From: Hybos culiciformis
Lineage: Eukaryota; Arthropoda; Insecta; Diptera; Hybotidae
Direction of reading: 5' to 3'
Length of the DNA stretch: 64,000 bases
Assembly (NCBI GenBank): GCA_964007475.1
Contig: CAXFZM010000180.1
Span: 62,001-126,000 of the forward strand
The notes below the pieces were generated by a model. It saw only the letters and a program-made list of their open reading frames with translations, was not told the DNA's origin and made no database searches. Shown here piece by piece: positions 46,240 through 59,452 of this stretch; position 1 is the first letter of the stretch; each line of letters starts with the position of its first letter. A program made the translations under genes and the position numbers.

Positions 46240-49200
46240 CATATACATAAGAAACTATATATTTCTAGCTTTATATGTATTGCCTGTAAAGCATGCGACT
46301 AAAAGTTGAACGCATCAATGTGTAGGTTTTTGTGTAATTTTACATGAAATTCAAGGGGCCTTTATAATAGATTTATTTTTTAAATAAAGTAAAATATGAT
46401 TAATTAGGTTACATAGGCCGACAAAACTTATACTGAAAAATAGCTTACTGAAAAACTTTACATGGTTAATTTGTTTTATTATGAAGAAATGTTTTTAGTA
46501 TTTTTAGCTGTGGATATGAAATTTTAAATGAAAGTTTATTAATTTAGTTCAAATTTATTATATTTTATTTTTTTAATAAAGTTCATCTAATTTTATTAAA
46601 TAGACATATATTTTAAAGCACATTTTAAATTTAATGAATGTGTTCAACATTATAATGTAGTACAAAACATTCAATCACATTTTGTGGAAATTTGATTAAT
46701 ATTAATTAATTAAAAATCCAAAAATAATTAATTATAAATTTGTAAAAATAATGTAAATAACTAAACTATTATTTGAATATTATATTTTAGATTTGAGTGA
46801 TTAGTTTCGTTATCACATTTTGTTTTTTTTTATTGCTACCATTCTTATCATACAGATTTTTATCACATTTTATTTTTTTACACTTTTAGAACAAAAATTA
46901 AATATGGTTAAAAGTTTAAATTTATTTTTTTACGAAAAAGTGTAAGATGGTCGTTATTTAGAGAAGAGTATAAAAGATATAGATATAGAAAAGAGTTTAA
47001 GATGAAATATTTACACACCAGCGAAAAGCATTAATTTATTATATTGCTGGCGTGTGGTTTTAACAGGTAAATTTCGTGTCATCGTTTTCGCTATGTGGAA
47101 TAATTTCACTTTTAGGTATGTTTCTATTATACATTTAATTAAATGATACCTATGATTTTCGAACTCGGTTGAGTCGAAAATATGACGAATCATTTCTGAA
47201 TTTGCCAATAAGCTAGTACTTATTTGACGCATTATAGAATTCAAAAGTTTCTTATAGAAATTTGGTTCCATCAGTCTCTTATTCAAATTAAACATAGATA
47301 TTTGTTTTTCTGATATAGTACAGATTTCGACTAAATCTTTATGAGGTTGTTTAAGTCCGCCCCAGTTTCTTAAATTTATAAGCCTAGAATTTGACACATT
47401 GCAGGTATTTAGAGCAGATATACATCCAGAACATTTAACTGTCTTTAAAATTTTATTTTCTACATATCCAGCAATGTATATCACTGCACCGTTTACCACA
47501 GAACTGATAGCGTTTAAAGGGATCTCATCACAATCATCATCAATAAAACTATTTTCATCTACTTCTCTATTATTCAAAACATCATAATTATCTGAATTCA
47601 AAACTTTTACCGAGGTAACTCTAGATGAAACGGATAAAATTTGTGTTCTATCGATTACATTACAATTACTATTTAATGATGATTTTATTTCGTTTCTTAT
47701 TATTAGTTTTTTATATGCCGATGTAAATTCTGGTACAGACGGATTGTTATTCCACCCACCTCTACTTCTTATTGCAGAGAAAAAAGTTTCTAGATGATCT
47801 TGACTAAATTTATAGGTAAGAATGTAGTCTAAAATTTTGCTACTTTCGCATAAATCAACAAACATTCCTTTAAAAGTATTGATAGCTAGTAAAAACCCGA
47901 TAAATCCAGTTTTCGAACGTGAATTAATTATTTTTATGGCATTTTCAGAATCTGTATTAGTTTTGAGACTAAAAATATATTTCTCAGCAAAATCAAAAAA
48001 ATTAAAAAAATCATGTTTTGACTCTACTTTCATAGGCCTTTTGTAACCTTTACCGAATTTACAACGAGAATTGAAAATATCAAAAAGTGTGTCAAAAACT
48101 AATAAAAACTGCTCCGTAGCTCGAGAGTCTGCAAAATGTTCAACTTTTTCTTCTCGCAAATATTGTAATGCGAGTGAAACACTTCTACTTAAGGTTTGAG
48201 CTGCCAAATTTACTTTCATTTTTTGTCCAAAAAATTTTACGTGCTTTGTGCTTAATTTATTAGCGAGAACTAAGCCTTCAGACTCCTGCAATTGATGTAA
48301 CTTTTCGATAAACTCCCACTTAATTTTTCCATTTTCTGCGTCAAACATAACTCCCTTTGATGCTAAAACATTTCTCACCAATTTCAGCATATGACATACA
48401 TCCATCAATATGTATATTTTTTCCTTGGTAATTGGATTTAAAAAGAATGGCTTCATATTTTCAGAATTTAGTGATGCACCTAACTTTTCAGCCATAGAAA
48501 AATTGCTTGGTGGACCATGAAATGTCAAACACACAATTGTTATTTCAGCCTGACTCAAAAAATGTAAGGCTTCTTTAACAATATTAGCTTTTTCCGATCC
48601 AGTTAGGCCATTTACCGCAAAGTATCCAATTGGAATTTTCCAATTGCCATTCACTGCTGTAACTAAAAGCACAAACATTTCACTGGCAACAGGGAAAAAA
48701 TTTTTATCTTTGGACATTTTGAAGTTGCAGTCAACCTGTCCTACAAAAGTTTTCTTAAATTTATCGTAGGTTATACTTTTTTTTATAGCCATCTCATCAA
48801 TAATTAAACAGCATAAAGATTCTTTTTTTGTGATTCCATCTATTTTTAATTTCAACTTTATTGCTTCCAATGATTCTGAAGTAAAACCTGGATTAGCTTC
48901 TACAGATCGATACCATGCCTGAATTGTGCTTACAGCTGGTAGTTTTACAAATTTGCTTCTGACGTATTCATATGCGCGAGGAGAGTAAAAATTTAATGTC
49001 ATGGCAAAACCTCGAATATTTGGTGGAAATTCGCCGTTAACTTTTCCTTTTTTTAAATCATTTATTAGTGTTGATGATTCCGTTGATCCCTACAATATAG
49101 TAATTGTTATGTAAAAGTTATGTAAAATAAATTAACAGCATACCTTCAAAACTTGAATAGCATTTTGAGACATTAAATTTTGCCTTTTTATTCCGATAAT

Positions 49201-50441
49201 GATATCATTTAGTGATTCAATTTTTTTCGTTTTACGGAAAATCTTGCATCGTAATTTATTTAATGCTTTGGTTTTAATTTTTAAGCTTGTTTTCAAAATT
49301 GAAATAGCTTTTGTAGCTGTTCGGGGAGAATATGTAATTTTTTTCGTATCTCTTAAATATTTCATTCGTTTTGCTGGACATCTAAATATATGTTTAAAAT
49401 TAGTTTTTTACAATTTATGTAATAAATTTCTTAAAAAAAACTTTACTTTTCACGGATATCTTCACAATATTCATCTTCATTATCTGTTTCGTAGAAAACA
49501 GTTTCAACATCTTCACTATTTACAAATTAAAAAAATATAACAATATTGTTTTATCAAGATAATTAAAATGTTTCGCTTTACCTTTCCGATGGATCCAAGT
49601 TGGGGAAAACAGTCGGTCGGGATTCTGGTTTCAAAGATGTTGAACTGAAGCTAAACTTCTTTTCTAAACAATCATTTGTGAAATGTTTACTGCAAATTGT
49701 TGCATTTTTTGGAATGACTTCAATTATCTGTTTATTTAAAACTTTCAAATTGAAAATCCAATGTTTTTTTCTCATTGAGTCAGTCGGAAATCTGAAAATC
49801 TTAAAATTATAATCAATTTAATTTAAAAAAAATTGTATTACCTGTGAAAACTAATATTGTTTCCTTTTTTATGAGTTGATGCACAATCTTTCACTAAACA
49901 TCGAGGAGCCATTTTAAAAAAAATATATATTTTGAAACACAAATAATGAAAAATATTAAATCAACAATTTTTTTTTTTTAAATAACCACTTTTTAAAAAA
50001 TAACTGTTCTAATTTTTTGACAATAAAAAAAAAATGTTTATCTGTCTAGTATTTCAAAAATATTTTTTAAAATGTCACTTTTATAATTATGTAAGAAAAC
50101 TGATTTAATTTAATTAAAATTATTTTTACACTCACTCAATCAATGAAAATCAAATCAAAATGTTCACTTTTCCTTATATTTTTTAAAATTCAATAATTAA
50201 AAACAACTCACGGTAAAAGCTTTAACGAAAATAGTTTAAAAAAAACTGCCCGATTTCATGTGGAACTTGTTAAACCAAAATATACCTTTACCTAAAGCGC
50301 CTTTGTAACCAGCCTTTTTTTTCAGTCATGGTTAACTATATCAAATTATGTCAATTGGGAAAACATCTGATTTCTACTTTTAGTCGTTTTTTAATATTAA
50401 ATACATAGCCAACTAGAAATATATAGTTTCATATATATATG
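46240..50441. mobile_element. P-element-like transposon copy B (U4), apparently intact
   Basis: 4202 bp, same ends as copy A and the same duplication GTTTTTAC (46232-46239, 50442-50449). All exons and splice sites of the transposase are present. It sits at exactly the same unit position as copy A (offset 14917), so both descend from one insertion that was duplicated with the unit. Confidence 0.96.
47011..49912 (-). CDS. P-element/THAP9-like transposase, intact, 888 aa
   Basis: Exons 49912-49842, 49791-49582, 49515-49447, 49381-49144 and 49089-47011 total 2667 nt with every junction in phase. The N-terminal THAP C2CH finger has MAPRCLVKDC, conserved W in KKHWIF, ICSKHF and SRPTVFP; it would bind the element ends. 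Exon 4 is a basic leucine-rich helix (SILKTSLKIKTKALNKLRCK), matching the dimerisation region of P transposase. The core has LIIDEMAIK (first Asp), LMDVCHMLKLVRN (second Asp), SQDHLETFFSAIRSRGGWN with the later acidic residues, and AGYVENKILKTVKCSGC. The length is close to human THAP9 (~900 aa). The protein catalyses cut-and-paste transposition in the nucleus (family knowledge). With intact TIRs this copy could be autonomous. The intron phases and donors all look usable. Confidence 0.93.
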
Positions 50442-50862
50442 GTTTTTACTAATAAAAAAAAACAAATTCATTTTAAATATTAACTTTTCTTTTAGTTAAT
50501 CAAAGTTCAACATAGGAATTGCCGGTTAAAACAATTATAACATCTAAATGAACATCATTTAATTTAATGAGAATGATCTGAAAGCGTTCGAATCAGTAAA
50601 TTGAACTCGTTTGCTACATTATGAAGAACTATTGGTATCTCCTATTGGTATCTCCGTGTTTCACTTAATTTTCGAAATTAAAGAAAAAAGGAAAAAATTA
50701 ATTAAAAAAATTCCAAAAAAAGAAATCGCAAAAAAACATAAAATTTTAAATTAAGTTCAGACTAGTGATTCTATACCAAGCCAAATACCTCCACCGTATA
50801 CAGTACCAGCTCGAAAAACATCACTTATTCAGCAGCCTTGTAATAAATTTCAAATCGCATTG

Positions 50863-50865
<3 letters not shown>

Positions 50866-50904
<39 letters not shown>

Positions 50905-51034
50905 ACACACACACACTTAATTTAAGTGAGACAAATTTGAAAAATGACACAAATTCCAGTCCGAGGTGGGAATCGAACCCACGACCGAACACGCCGTAGG
51001 ATAATGGCAATACCACTACACCATGACGGCCGAC
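50866..51034 (-). mobile_element. tRNA-derived SINE, U4
   Basis: Same insertion as in U1; the tail is 34 A. Tail length is the most variable feature among units. Confidence 0.88.
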
Positions 51035-52596
51035 AAAATTTATTTCTTAATTAATAACAAAAAAACTACTATATTATTTCTTAATAAGAAAATAATCATC
51101 CTTTTTAAATTTTTTTCCTACTGTTTCTTTTTTTTTTTTTATATTTAAAGTTTTGACTGTAAACTAAGATTTTGGTAATTTAGTTTTCAAATGAAGAGTT
51201 ACCGGATCTAATATTTCTGTAAAAATCCCGAATTTGTGGATGATGTTAAATTTTGGGTTAAATTTACTAGTTCTAAAAAAAAATAAAGACTAACCACAAT
51301 GAATTGATCGTAATAGAATTTGAGAGTAATATTCTCGAAAAAATATCATAGTGAAATTAGAAGTTGTCCTATTATTAATAAAGATATTTGAATATGAAAA
51401 TTTGATTAATAAAAATAGAAAGAAGAAATGAAATTATGTATTTTATAGTTCTAAAAAAATTTTGTTTATAATTTCTTAAAATACAATCATTAAACTTTAT
51501 TTAATTTTTTTATTTCGGTTAAAATTGGGTTTTTAATTTCAAGCGTTTTATGTAGCCGAAATTTTCGAAAACAATTATTTTTTTTTATTTTTTTTTTTGC
51601 GATATGTAAATTAATTTTACGTTTTTTAAAAAATCTTGAATATTTTTTCTTTTAAACATAATATTGTAATTCATATTAAACAGAAAATTAATTAATAAAA
51701 ATAACATAATATGTAATTAAAAAAAACTAATCGAAGAATAAGTTATTGTTACTAATTATTAGTGCATATTTCAATAAATTTAAAAATGCTGTATTAGATA
51801 TAAAAGCAGTGATTGAAATTTTTACTAGATTCATCATATTTTATTATCATTTTATGTTTTGTTCTATCTCATATTTTTTATCATTTAGAAAGATTCTCAA
51901 AATTTAAATATAAAACAAAAGAAAACTTGGAATTTTGGACAAAAATATTATGCACCTAATCCAATTTTAATCAATGTATATTTTAATTATTCTTAGAAAC
52001 TACCATTAACGCCATTTGAAAGACAATTTAATTATGTAAATAATTCACATCAGGGTGACAAAACAAATATGAAATTGCCTTTTAAATGACGATTATTTTT
52101 GCGAAATGAATTGAAATACATTGATCGAAATTTAAATAGTTTCATTATATTTCTTGTTCAAAATTCTAAGTTTCCTTATTCTATAAAATTTTAGGATAGA
52201 ACAAAGCATAGGTACGAAATTTGAACCTAAAAATGTGCAAAATATGAATTAAAAACATTTTATCGCTATTTTGATTTTCTATTAATATCTATATTCTAAC
52301 TTAGTTTATTAAATTGTTAATGTCTGTCTAATCAGAATTTTTTCATCATATTCTAATAAAAAATTTACGTCATTGAAAAACTGTTTTTTCATTATCTTAA
52401 ATTGGCTTGCAGATAATAGTGATTAATTACTGAAAAAACACATCTATATCATATAAGTACCGATCATTTTTCAAATTACTTTTTTTTATATCGGATGAGA
52501 TTTTTTGAGGTTCACAAAAATTTTTTTTGTTCAAGCTTTTTTAAGCCATTTCCACCCAGCCGCAGCCACGATTTATATATATCGGGTAAAGTAAGT

Positions 52597-53150
52597 AAAG
52601 TAACCTCCATACTCTGGCATTGGTAATGGATGTGGTTGAACAGGTGGATCACTACGCAATTCAACGTTTTCTTCTTGTCGAAGCTAAGTTAACAAACAAA
52701 AAAATATTTTAAATTTATTTCAATCAAATCAGAAACCAACAAATTATGAATAGAAAATTAGCAACGAAAATTTATTTATTATAAAAAAATCAAAAGCCAC
52801 CGTTAATTTTTTACACCAATTTTAAAATTTTTAAGAATAATTATGTGGGAATTATGATAAAATTAGTTAGTTATTCGGAAAATAATAATCTAGCAATCGG
52901 ATAGAATCAAGAATGTTGAAATAATGTTAAAGTTTGCAAAATAATATTTTCATTTTGTTTCACATTTAAAAAACATAAATTTTATGAAAATAAAAAAGTA
53001 TTTTCCCCTCATATTATAATATTATATAAAATTTAAACTTTAAACTTTTAACTTTGAAAATATTATAATAAATTTAAACTTTGAACTCACTTCAGGATCA
53101 TTTATTAAAATATCTTCTGGTCGAGGCATTGTTGATGGTCCAGAAGCAGC
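52597..53150 (-). pseudogene. Two furry exon remnants, U4
   Basis: Copy of the U1 remnants: 53150-53091 and 52683-52597. Confidence 0.75.
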
Positions 53151-53476
53151 CAGGGTTGGACTGGCTATAAAAATTTAACCGGGAAGTTTTGGACTTCCGG
53201 CCCATTTCTCTATATAAAAAATACATTGCTTATCCACTTCTCATTTCTATAAACACTAGGTTCCCTAATTTTTTTATTCAATACTATATAAAAAAAACTA
53301 TATAAAAAAACTGAACGAAAAATTTTAAGAATTATTGTTAATTAAAATGGAATATTGGGAATAAATTAAATTAAGTATTTCTTAATCATGAAACCATCCG
53401 TCTATTTTCACTCTAATGGAAAGGAGAATATATCTTAAGCTGTTTTAACGATCCAATCAAGTTACAATAACTTCTT
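53151..53476 (+). mobile_element. Left 326 bp of the MITE, U4
   Basis: Same truncation at the unit junction. Confidence 0.92.
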
Positions 53477-55242
53477 AAATTAAACTCCCCTCAAACAGTC
53501 AGCATAGCTATGGATTTTTGGACTTGTCCTTCAAAAAGAAATTCATACGTAAATTACACCATCCATTATAGCGTCGATTTGAATATTAAATGCTTTTCCT
53601 TGAAAACAACCTTCTTTTCTGAAAAAAACGGGTGAAAATGTAGCCGAACATATCATTCATCTCTTAGAAGAATTCGGTCTTACTAAAAAGAGAATTATTT
53701 TCGTGACGGATGGTGGCCGCAACATAATTTCAGCAATACAATTGTTGAAAGAACAATATTCTATCGATGTTCACAGATTAAGCTGTTTTGCTCATTCATT
53801 ACATAATTTAATTTACACAGACATATTCTCAAAATTTTCTGCAGGAGGATTGACTCCTCTTATCAAAAAAATTTCAAAAATTTATAGAAAGTTAGCGTAC
53901 AAAGGGCATGAGTTGAATAAAATTAAAATCCAGTTTGAAAATTTGAAGTTTATAGACTCTTTAAAAAATGTAATTGAAGATACTCAAAATTCATTTGATT
54001 TTGAAGATTTGATAGAGAAAATAACAAAACCTGCAGAAAGTTTAAAAATTTCAAACTCCACCAGATGGAACTTTACATATTCGATGTTAAAAAGTTTTTC
54101 AGAGAACTCGAAATCGATTAATATATTATTAACAAAATTGTATTTACGTGAACTGGAAATAAAACTTCACGAAAAAGCGATTATTAAAGAAATTTTACAA
54201 GTTTTAGAAGTTTTTGTATCGGCATCAAAAATATTACAAGGTTCCAAATATGCTACATTAAACGTAGTTCTGCTATTTTTGGAAAATATTAAGTTTGATC
54301 TAGAAAAATTATTCGATACCATTCAATATGGTACTTCAATTGAAATATGCAGACGTATCCAAGATCAATGTGATAGGAGATTAATAATACAAGACGAGCA
54401 TGTGGCAGCAGCGCTTCTGGATCCGCTTCAAAAAAATAGCAATTTTGTGAGTCAACAACTTGAAGTGAAAAACTACAGTGCAGAAGAGTTAATAAATAGT
54501 CAACTAAGTAAATTTAAAATCAAATCTGTAAATATTAATGAAACTTGTACAAACAGAAAGACTAATAAAAGACATTCAAAAGTATCCAAAAAATCATTCA
54601 ACACTCATGAAATAAAGATTGGTCTGTTGAGTAATATTTCGTCTACAAATGAAAATACAGATACTACGAAAAATGAAATTGAAATGTATATGCGTACCAT
54701 TGTCGACCAGGAAGCCACTTTTGACGTATGGTGGAATTCGAACAGTAAGTGTATAATTTAAAAAATATATAATTTTTTAAAAGACAATAATAAATACATA
54801 AAACCTTCACAAAAAAAAAATATTTAAGAATTTCAATGTCTGAATTTCCATTTCGTAATGTATTTTGTATATATAAATTTATTAAAGTAAAATTCTGACA
54901 CAATTTTAAAGCAAACAATTAGCTGACTTTTTTTTTTAATTCATCTTTTAAATATCCCCCCGTATTCATATTATATAAATTTCATATTATATAAATTTAT
55001 CTTTAAATGTTTCAGAAACAAAATTTCCAACTTTGTACAAACTCGTAAATGTTTATTGCGGGATACCTGCATCGAGTGCTTCATCAGAAAGTGCATTTTC
55101 TATTTCTGGAAGTATTCTTTCAAAATCAAGGACTCATATGTGTCCTGAGAGATTAAGCCAGAGATGTTTAATTCAGCAAAACGTGCATTTACTGGTTGAA
55201 AAAGGAATTATTCCTGATGTGGGCGTAAAATCAAATAAATAA
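53477..55242 (+). pseudogene. 5'-truncated hAT transposase, U5
   Basis: Same truncation and frameshift; exon 2 to 54744, exon 3 55016-55242. It has Ser in ENSKSINI and Asn in SVNINET, as in U1, plus the private KYATLNV. It has the DQEA residues that U1 lacks. Confidence 0.9.
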
Positions 55243-56238
55243 AATTCGATTTCATGTATAACAAATTACAATGATTTACTGGAAGAAAAATTTCATGTAT
55301 TTAATATTAAAAAAAATTTCAAATTACACAAAAACAAAAATTAAATTTAATTTAAAAAAATTTCATTTTCAATCAAGAAATTGGTAGAAACGTATTTTCA
55401 ATTAAGAAAAATGGTAGAACACATCAAATTTAATGCGGAATCAACTAGAAATTTATCTACAACACTTTGCACGATATTTGGAGCGGCTAAATATGATCAT
55501 ATAGGATAAATTAAATAAATAAATGTAAGTATTTATATTTTAAATTGCTAATCCTCTATTCCATTAGAAGCTATAAAATATATGAAAATAGTAAAATCAT
55601 GTATTTTTTGAAGAAATTTTCCGCCATAAAATGTTTATAAAAAAAACTTTTAGATTATCTTAAACTAGTTATAAAACGGCCGCTACACTGGAATTATTGG
55701 GCTTAAAATCGATTATTTCATCAATTTTTGATCAAATACATATATCTTTTCCTTCAAAAAAATATGTTTAAGCATAACATATATACATTTTTTTACCTTT
55801 AAACCATAATATATGTTTTTACTAATAAAAAAAAACAAATTCATTTTAAATATTAACTTTTCTTTTAGTTAATCAAAGTTCAACATAGGAATTGCCGGTT
55901 AAAACAATTATAACATCTAAATGAACATCATTTAATTTAATGAGAATGATCTGAAAGCGTTCGAATCAGTAAATTGAACTCGTTTGCTACATTATGAAGA
56001 ACTATTGGTATCTCCTATTGGTATCTCCGTGTTTCACTTAATTTTCGAAATTAAAGAAAAAAGGAAAAAATTAATTAAAAAAATTCCAAAAAAAGAAATC
56101 GCAAAAAAACATAAAATTTTAAATTAAGTTCAGACTAGTGATTCTATACCAAGCCAAATACCTACACCGTATACAGTACCAGCTCGAAAAACATCACTTA
56201 TTCAGCAGCCTTGTAATAAATTTCAAATCGCATTGATA

Positions 56239-56398
56239 TTTTTTTTTTTTTTTTTTTTTTTTTAAAACACACACACACACTTAATTTAAGTGAGACAAAT
56301 TTGAAAAATGACACAAATTCCAGTCCGAGGTGGGAATCGAACCCACGACCGAACACGCCGTAGGATAATGGCAATACCACTACACCATGACGGCCGAC
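56239..56398 (-). mobile_element. tRNA-derived SINE, U5
   Basis: Same insertion as in U1; the tail is 25 A. Confidence 0.88.
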
Positions 56399-58514
56399 AA
56401 AATTTATTTCTTAATTAATAACAAAAAAACTACTATATTATTTCTTAATAAGAAAATAATCATCCTTTTTAAATTTTTTTCCTACTGTTTCTTTTTTTTT
56501 TTTTATATTTAAAGTTTTGACTGTAAACTAAGATTTTGGTAATTTAGTTTTCAAATGAAGAGTTACCGGATCTAATATTTCTGTAAAAATCCCGAATTTG
56601 TGGATGATGTTAAATTTTGGGTTAAATTTACTAGTTCTAAAAAAAAATAAAGACTAACCACAATGAATTGATCGTAATAGAATTTGAGAGTAATATTCTC
56701 GAAAAAATATCATAGTGAAATTAGAAGTTGTCCTATTATTAATAAAGATATTTGAATATGAAAATTTGATTAATAAAAATAGAAAGAAGAAATGAAATTA
56801 TGTATTTTATAGTTCTAAAAAAATGTTGTTTATAATTTCTTAAAATACAATCATTAAACTTTATTTAATTTTTTTATTTCGGTTAAAATTGGGTTTTTAA
56901 TTTCAAGCGTTTTATGTAGCCGAAATTTTCGAAAACAATTATTTTTTTTTATTTTTTTTTTTGCGATATGTAAATTAATTTTACGTTTTTTAAAAAATCT
57001 TGAATATTTTTTCTTTTAAACATAATATTGTAATTCATATTAAACAGAAAATTAATTAATAAAAATAACATAATATGTAATTAAAAAAAACTAATCGAAG
57101 AATAAGTTATTGTTACTAATTATTAGTGCATATTTCAATAAATTTAAAAATGCTGTATTAGATATAAAAGCAGTGATTGAAATTTTTACTAGATTCATCA
57201 TATTTTATTATCATTTTATGTTTTGTTCTATCTCATATTTTTTATCATTTAGAAAGATTCTCAAAATTTAAATATAAAACAAAAGAAAACTTGGAATTTT
57301 GGACAAAAATATTATGCACCTAATCCAATTTTAATCAATGTATATTTTAATTATTCTTAGAAACTACCATTAACGCCATTTGAAAGACAATTTAATTATG
57401 TAAATAATTCACATCAGGGTGACAAAACAAATATGAAATTGCCTTTTAAATGACGATTATTTTTGCGAAATGAATTGAAATACATTGATCGAAATTTAAA
57501 TAGTTTCATTATATTTCTTGTTCAAAATTCTAAGTTTCCTTATTCTATAAAATTTTAGGATAGAACAAAGCATAGGTACGAAATTTGAACCTAAAAATGT
57601 GCAAAATATGAATTAAAAACATTTTATCGCTATTTTGATTTTCTATTAATATCTATATTCTAACTTAGTTTATTAAATTGTTAATGTCTGTCTAATCAGA
57701 ATTTTTTCATCATATTCTAATAAAAAATTTACGTCATTGAAAAACTGTTTTTTCATTATCTTAAATTGGCTTGCAGATAATAGTGATTAATTACTGAAAA
57801 AACACATCTATATCATATAAGTACCGATCATTTTTCAAATTACTTTTTTTTATATCGGATGAGATTTTTTGAGGTTCACAAAAATTTTTTTTGTTCAAGC
57901 TTTTTTAAGCCATTTCCACCCAGCCGCAGCCACGATTTATATATATCGGGTAAAGTAAGTAAAGTAACCTCCATACTCTGGCATTGGTAATGGATGTGGT
58001 TGAACAGGTGGATCACTACGCAATTCAACGTTTTCTTCTTGTCGAAGCTAAGTTAACAAACAAAAAAATATTTTAAATTTATTTCAATCAAATCAGAAAC
58101 CAACAAATTATGAATAGAAAATTAGCAACGAAAATTTATTTATTATAAAAAAATCAAAAGCCACCGTTAATTTTTTACACCAATTTTAAAATTTTTAAGA
58201 ATAATTATGTGGGAATTATGATAAAATTAGTTAGTTATTCGGAAAATAATAATCTAGCAATCGGCTAGAATCAAGAATGTTGAAATAATGTTAAAGTTTG
58301 CAAAATAATATTTTCATTTTGTTTCACATTTAAAAAACATAAATTTTATGAAAATAAAAAAGTATTTTCCCCTCATATTATAATATTATATAAAATTTAA
58401 ACTTTAAACTTTTAACTTTGAAAATATTATAATAAATTTAAACTTTGAACTCACTTCAGGATCATTTATTAAAATATCTTCTGGTCGAGGCATTGTTGAT
58501 GGTCCAGAAGCAGC

Positions 58515-59452
58515 CAGGGTTGGACTGGCTATAAAAATTTAACCGGGAAGTTTTGGACTTCCGGCCCATTTCTCTATATAAAAAATACATTGCTTATCCA
58601 CTTCTCATTTCTATAAACACTAGGTTCCCTAATTTTTTTATTCAATACTATATAAAAAAAACTATATAAAAAAACTGAACGAAAAATTTTAAGAATTATT
58701 GTTAATTAAAATGGAATATTGGGAATAAATTAAATTAAGTATTTCTTAATCATGAAACCATCCGTCTATTTTCACTCTAATGGAAAGGAGAATATATCTT
58801 AAGCTGTTTTAACGATCCAATCAAGTTACAATAACTTCTTAACAAATTTCTAAATTTTCTGATATCATAAATGTTGCTTTTAATTTTAAAGTTTCTGGGA
58901 ACATAACTAACACTATTCAAATATAAACTTTTCTGAAATCTTTTTAAATTGATTTCCAATATGGGTTTTGAGCTTTAAATTTTAATAACACTTTTTGAAT
59001 ATATAATCCATATTCGATTTTCTTTTCAAACATGACGATTATAAACTAAAATTTTGGAATTGTTTTCATCTAAGTCAAATGAGTTGCAGGCCACGGAAAT
59101 CTCATACATTTCATATATTTAAGCACAAAAGAGGACAAGAGGGTTGGAATCTCATCGAATCAATTAACAAATATTTTTTCTACCGTTTTCTTTTTTAATT
59201 AATATATTTTTCTGAATATAACTTTCCTGTTTACATCATTTTCAAAGTTTAATTGCTTAGCACTACGTACCGTACTTTCCAAGTTATTATACTTCGATTC
59301 TTTTCCAAAATCATTTCCAATCAAAATATATTTAAATCAGATTCCATTGTATCTTTAAAATAATTAGTAATAAAAAATTTTAATTTTTCGGACCAAATAT
59401 TACCAGCCCCCCGGGAAATGTCCCGGTGTCCCGGTGGGCCAGTCCAACCCTG
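58515..59452 (+). mobile_element. Complete hAT-type MITE inside a furry exon
   Basis: 938 bp, ends CAGGGTTGGACTGGC and GCCAGTCCAACCCTG, perfect 8-bp duplication GAAGCAGC at 58507-58514 and 59453-59460. Subterminal GC-rich motifs (GGGAAGTTTTGGACTTCCGG; CCCGGTGTCCCGG) flank an AT-rich interior without a transposase. Removing it and one TSD rejoins the furry exon in frame (KIRAASGPSTMP), proving the insertion. The right breakpoint of the tandem duplication (58842) is inside it. Confidence 0.97.

Larger units (their letters stand above)
43894..53476 (+). repeat. Tandem unit U4 (9583 bp, with P-like element)
   Basis: Starts exactly 14917 bp after U2 and holds a 4202-bp P-like element at the same site. 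Private changes include AGTACATTTTC in hAT exon 3 (Ala to Thr, ~45510) and CAATCGGATAG near 52900. Confidence 0.95.
53477..58842 (+). repeat. Tandem unit U5 (5366 bp), last unit
   Basis: Empty P and MITE sites. At 58842 the shared sequence ...CTTCTTAA stops matching the junction and continues into the rest of the MITE, so this is the original right breakpoint of the amplified segment. A private change gives KYATLNV instead of KYPTLNV (~54251). Confidence 0.95.
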
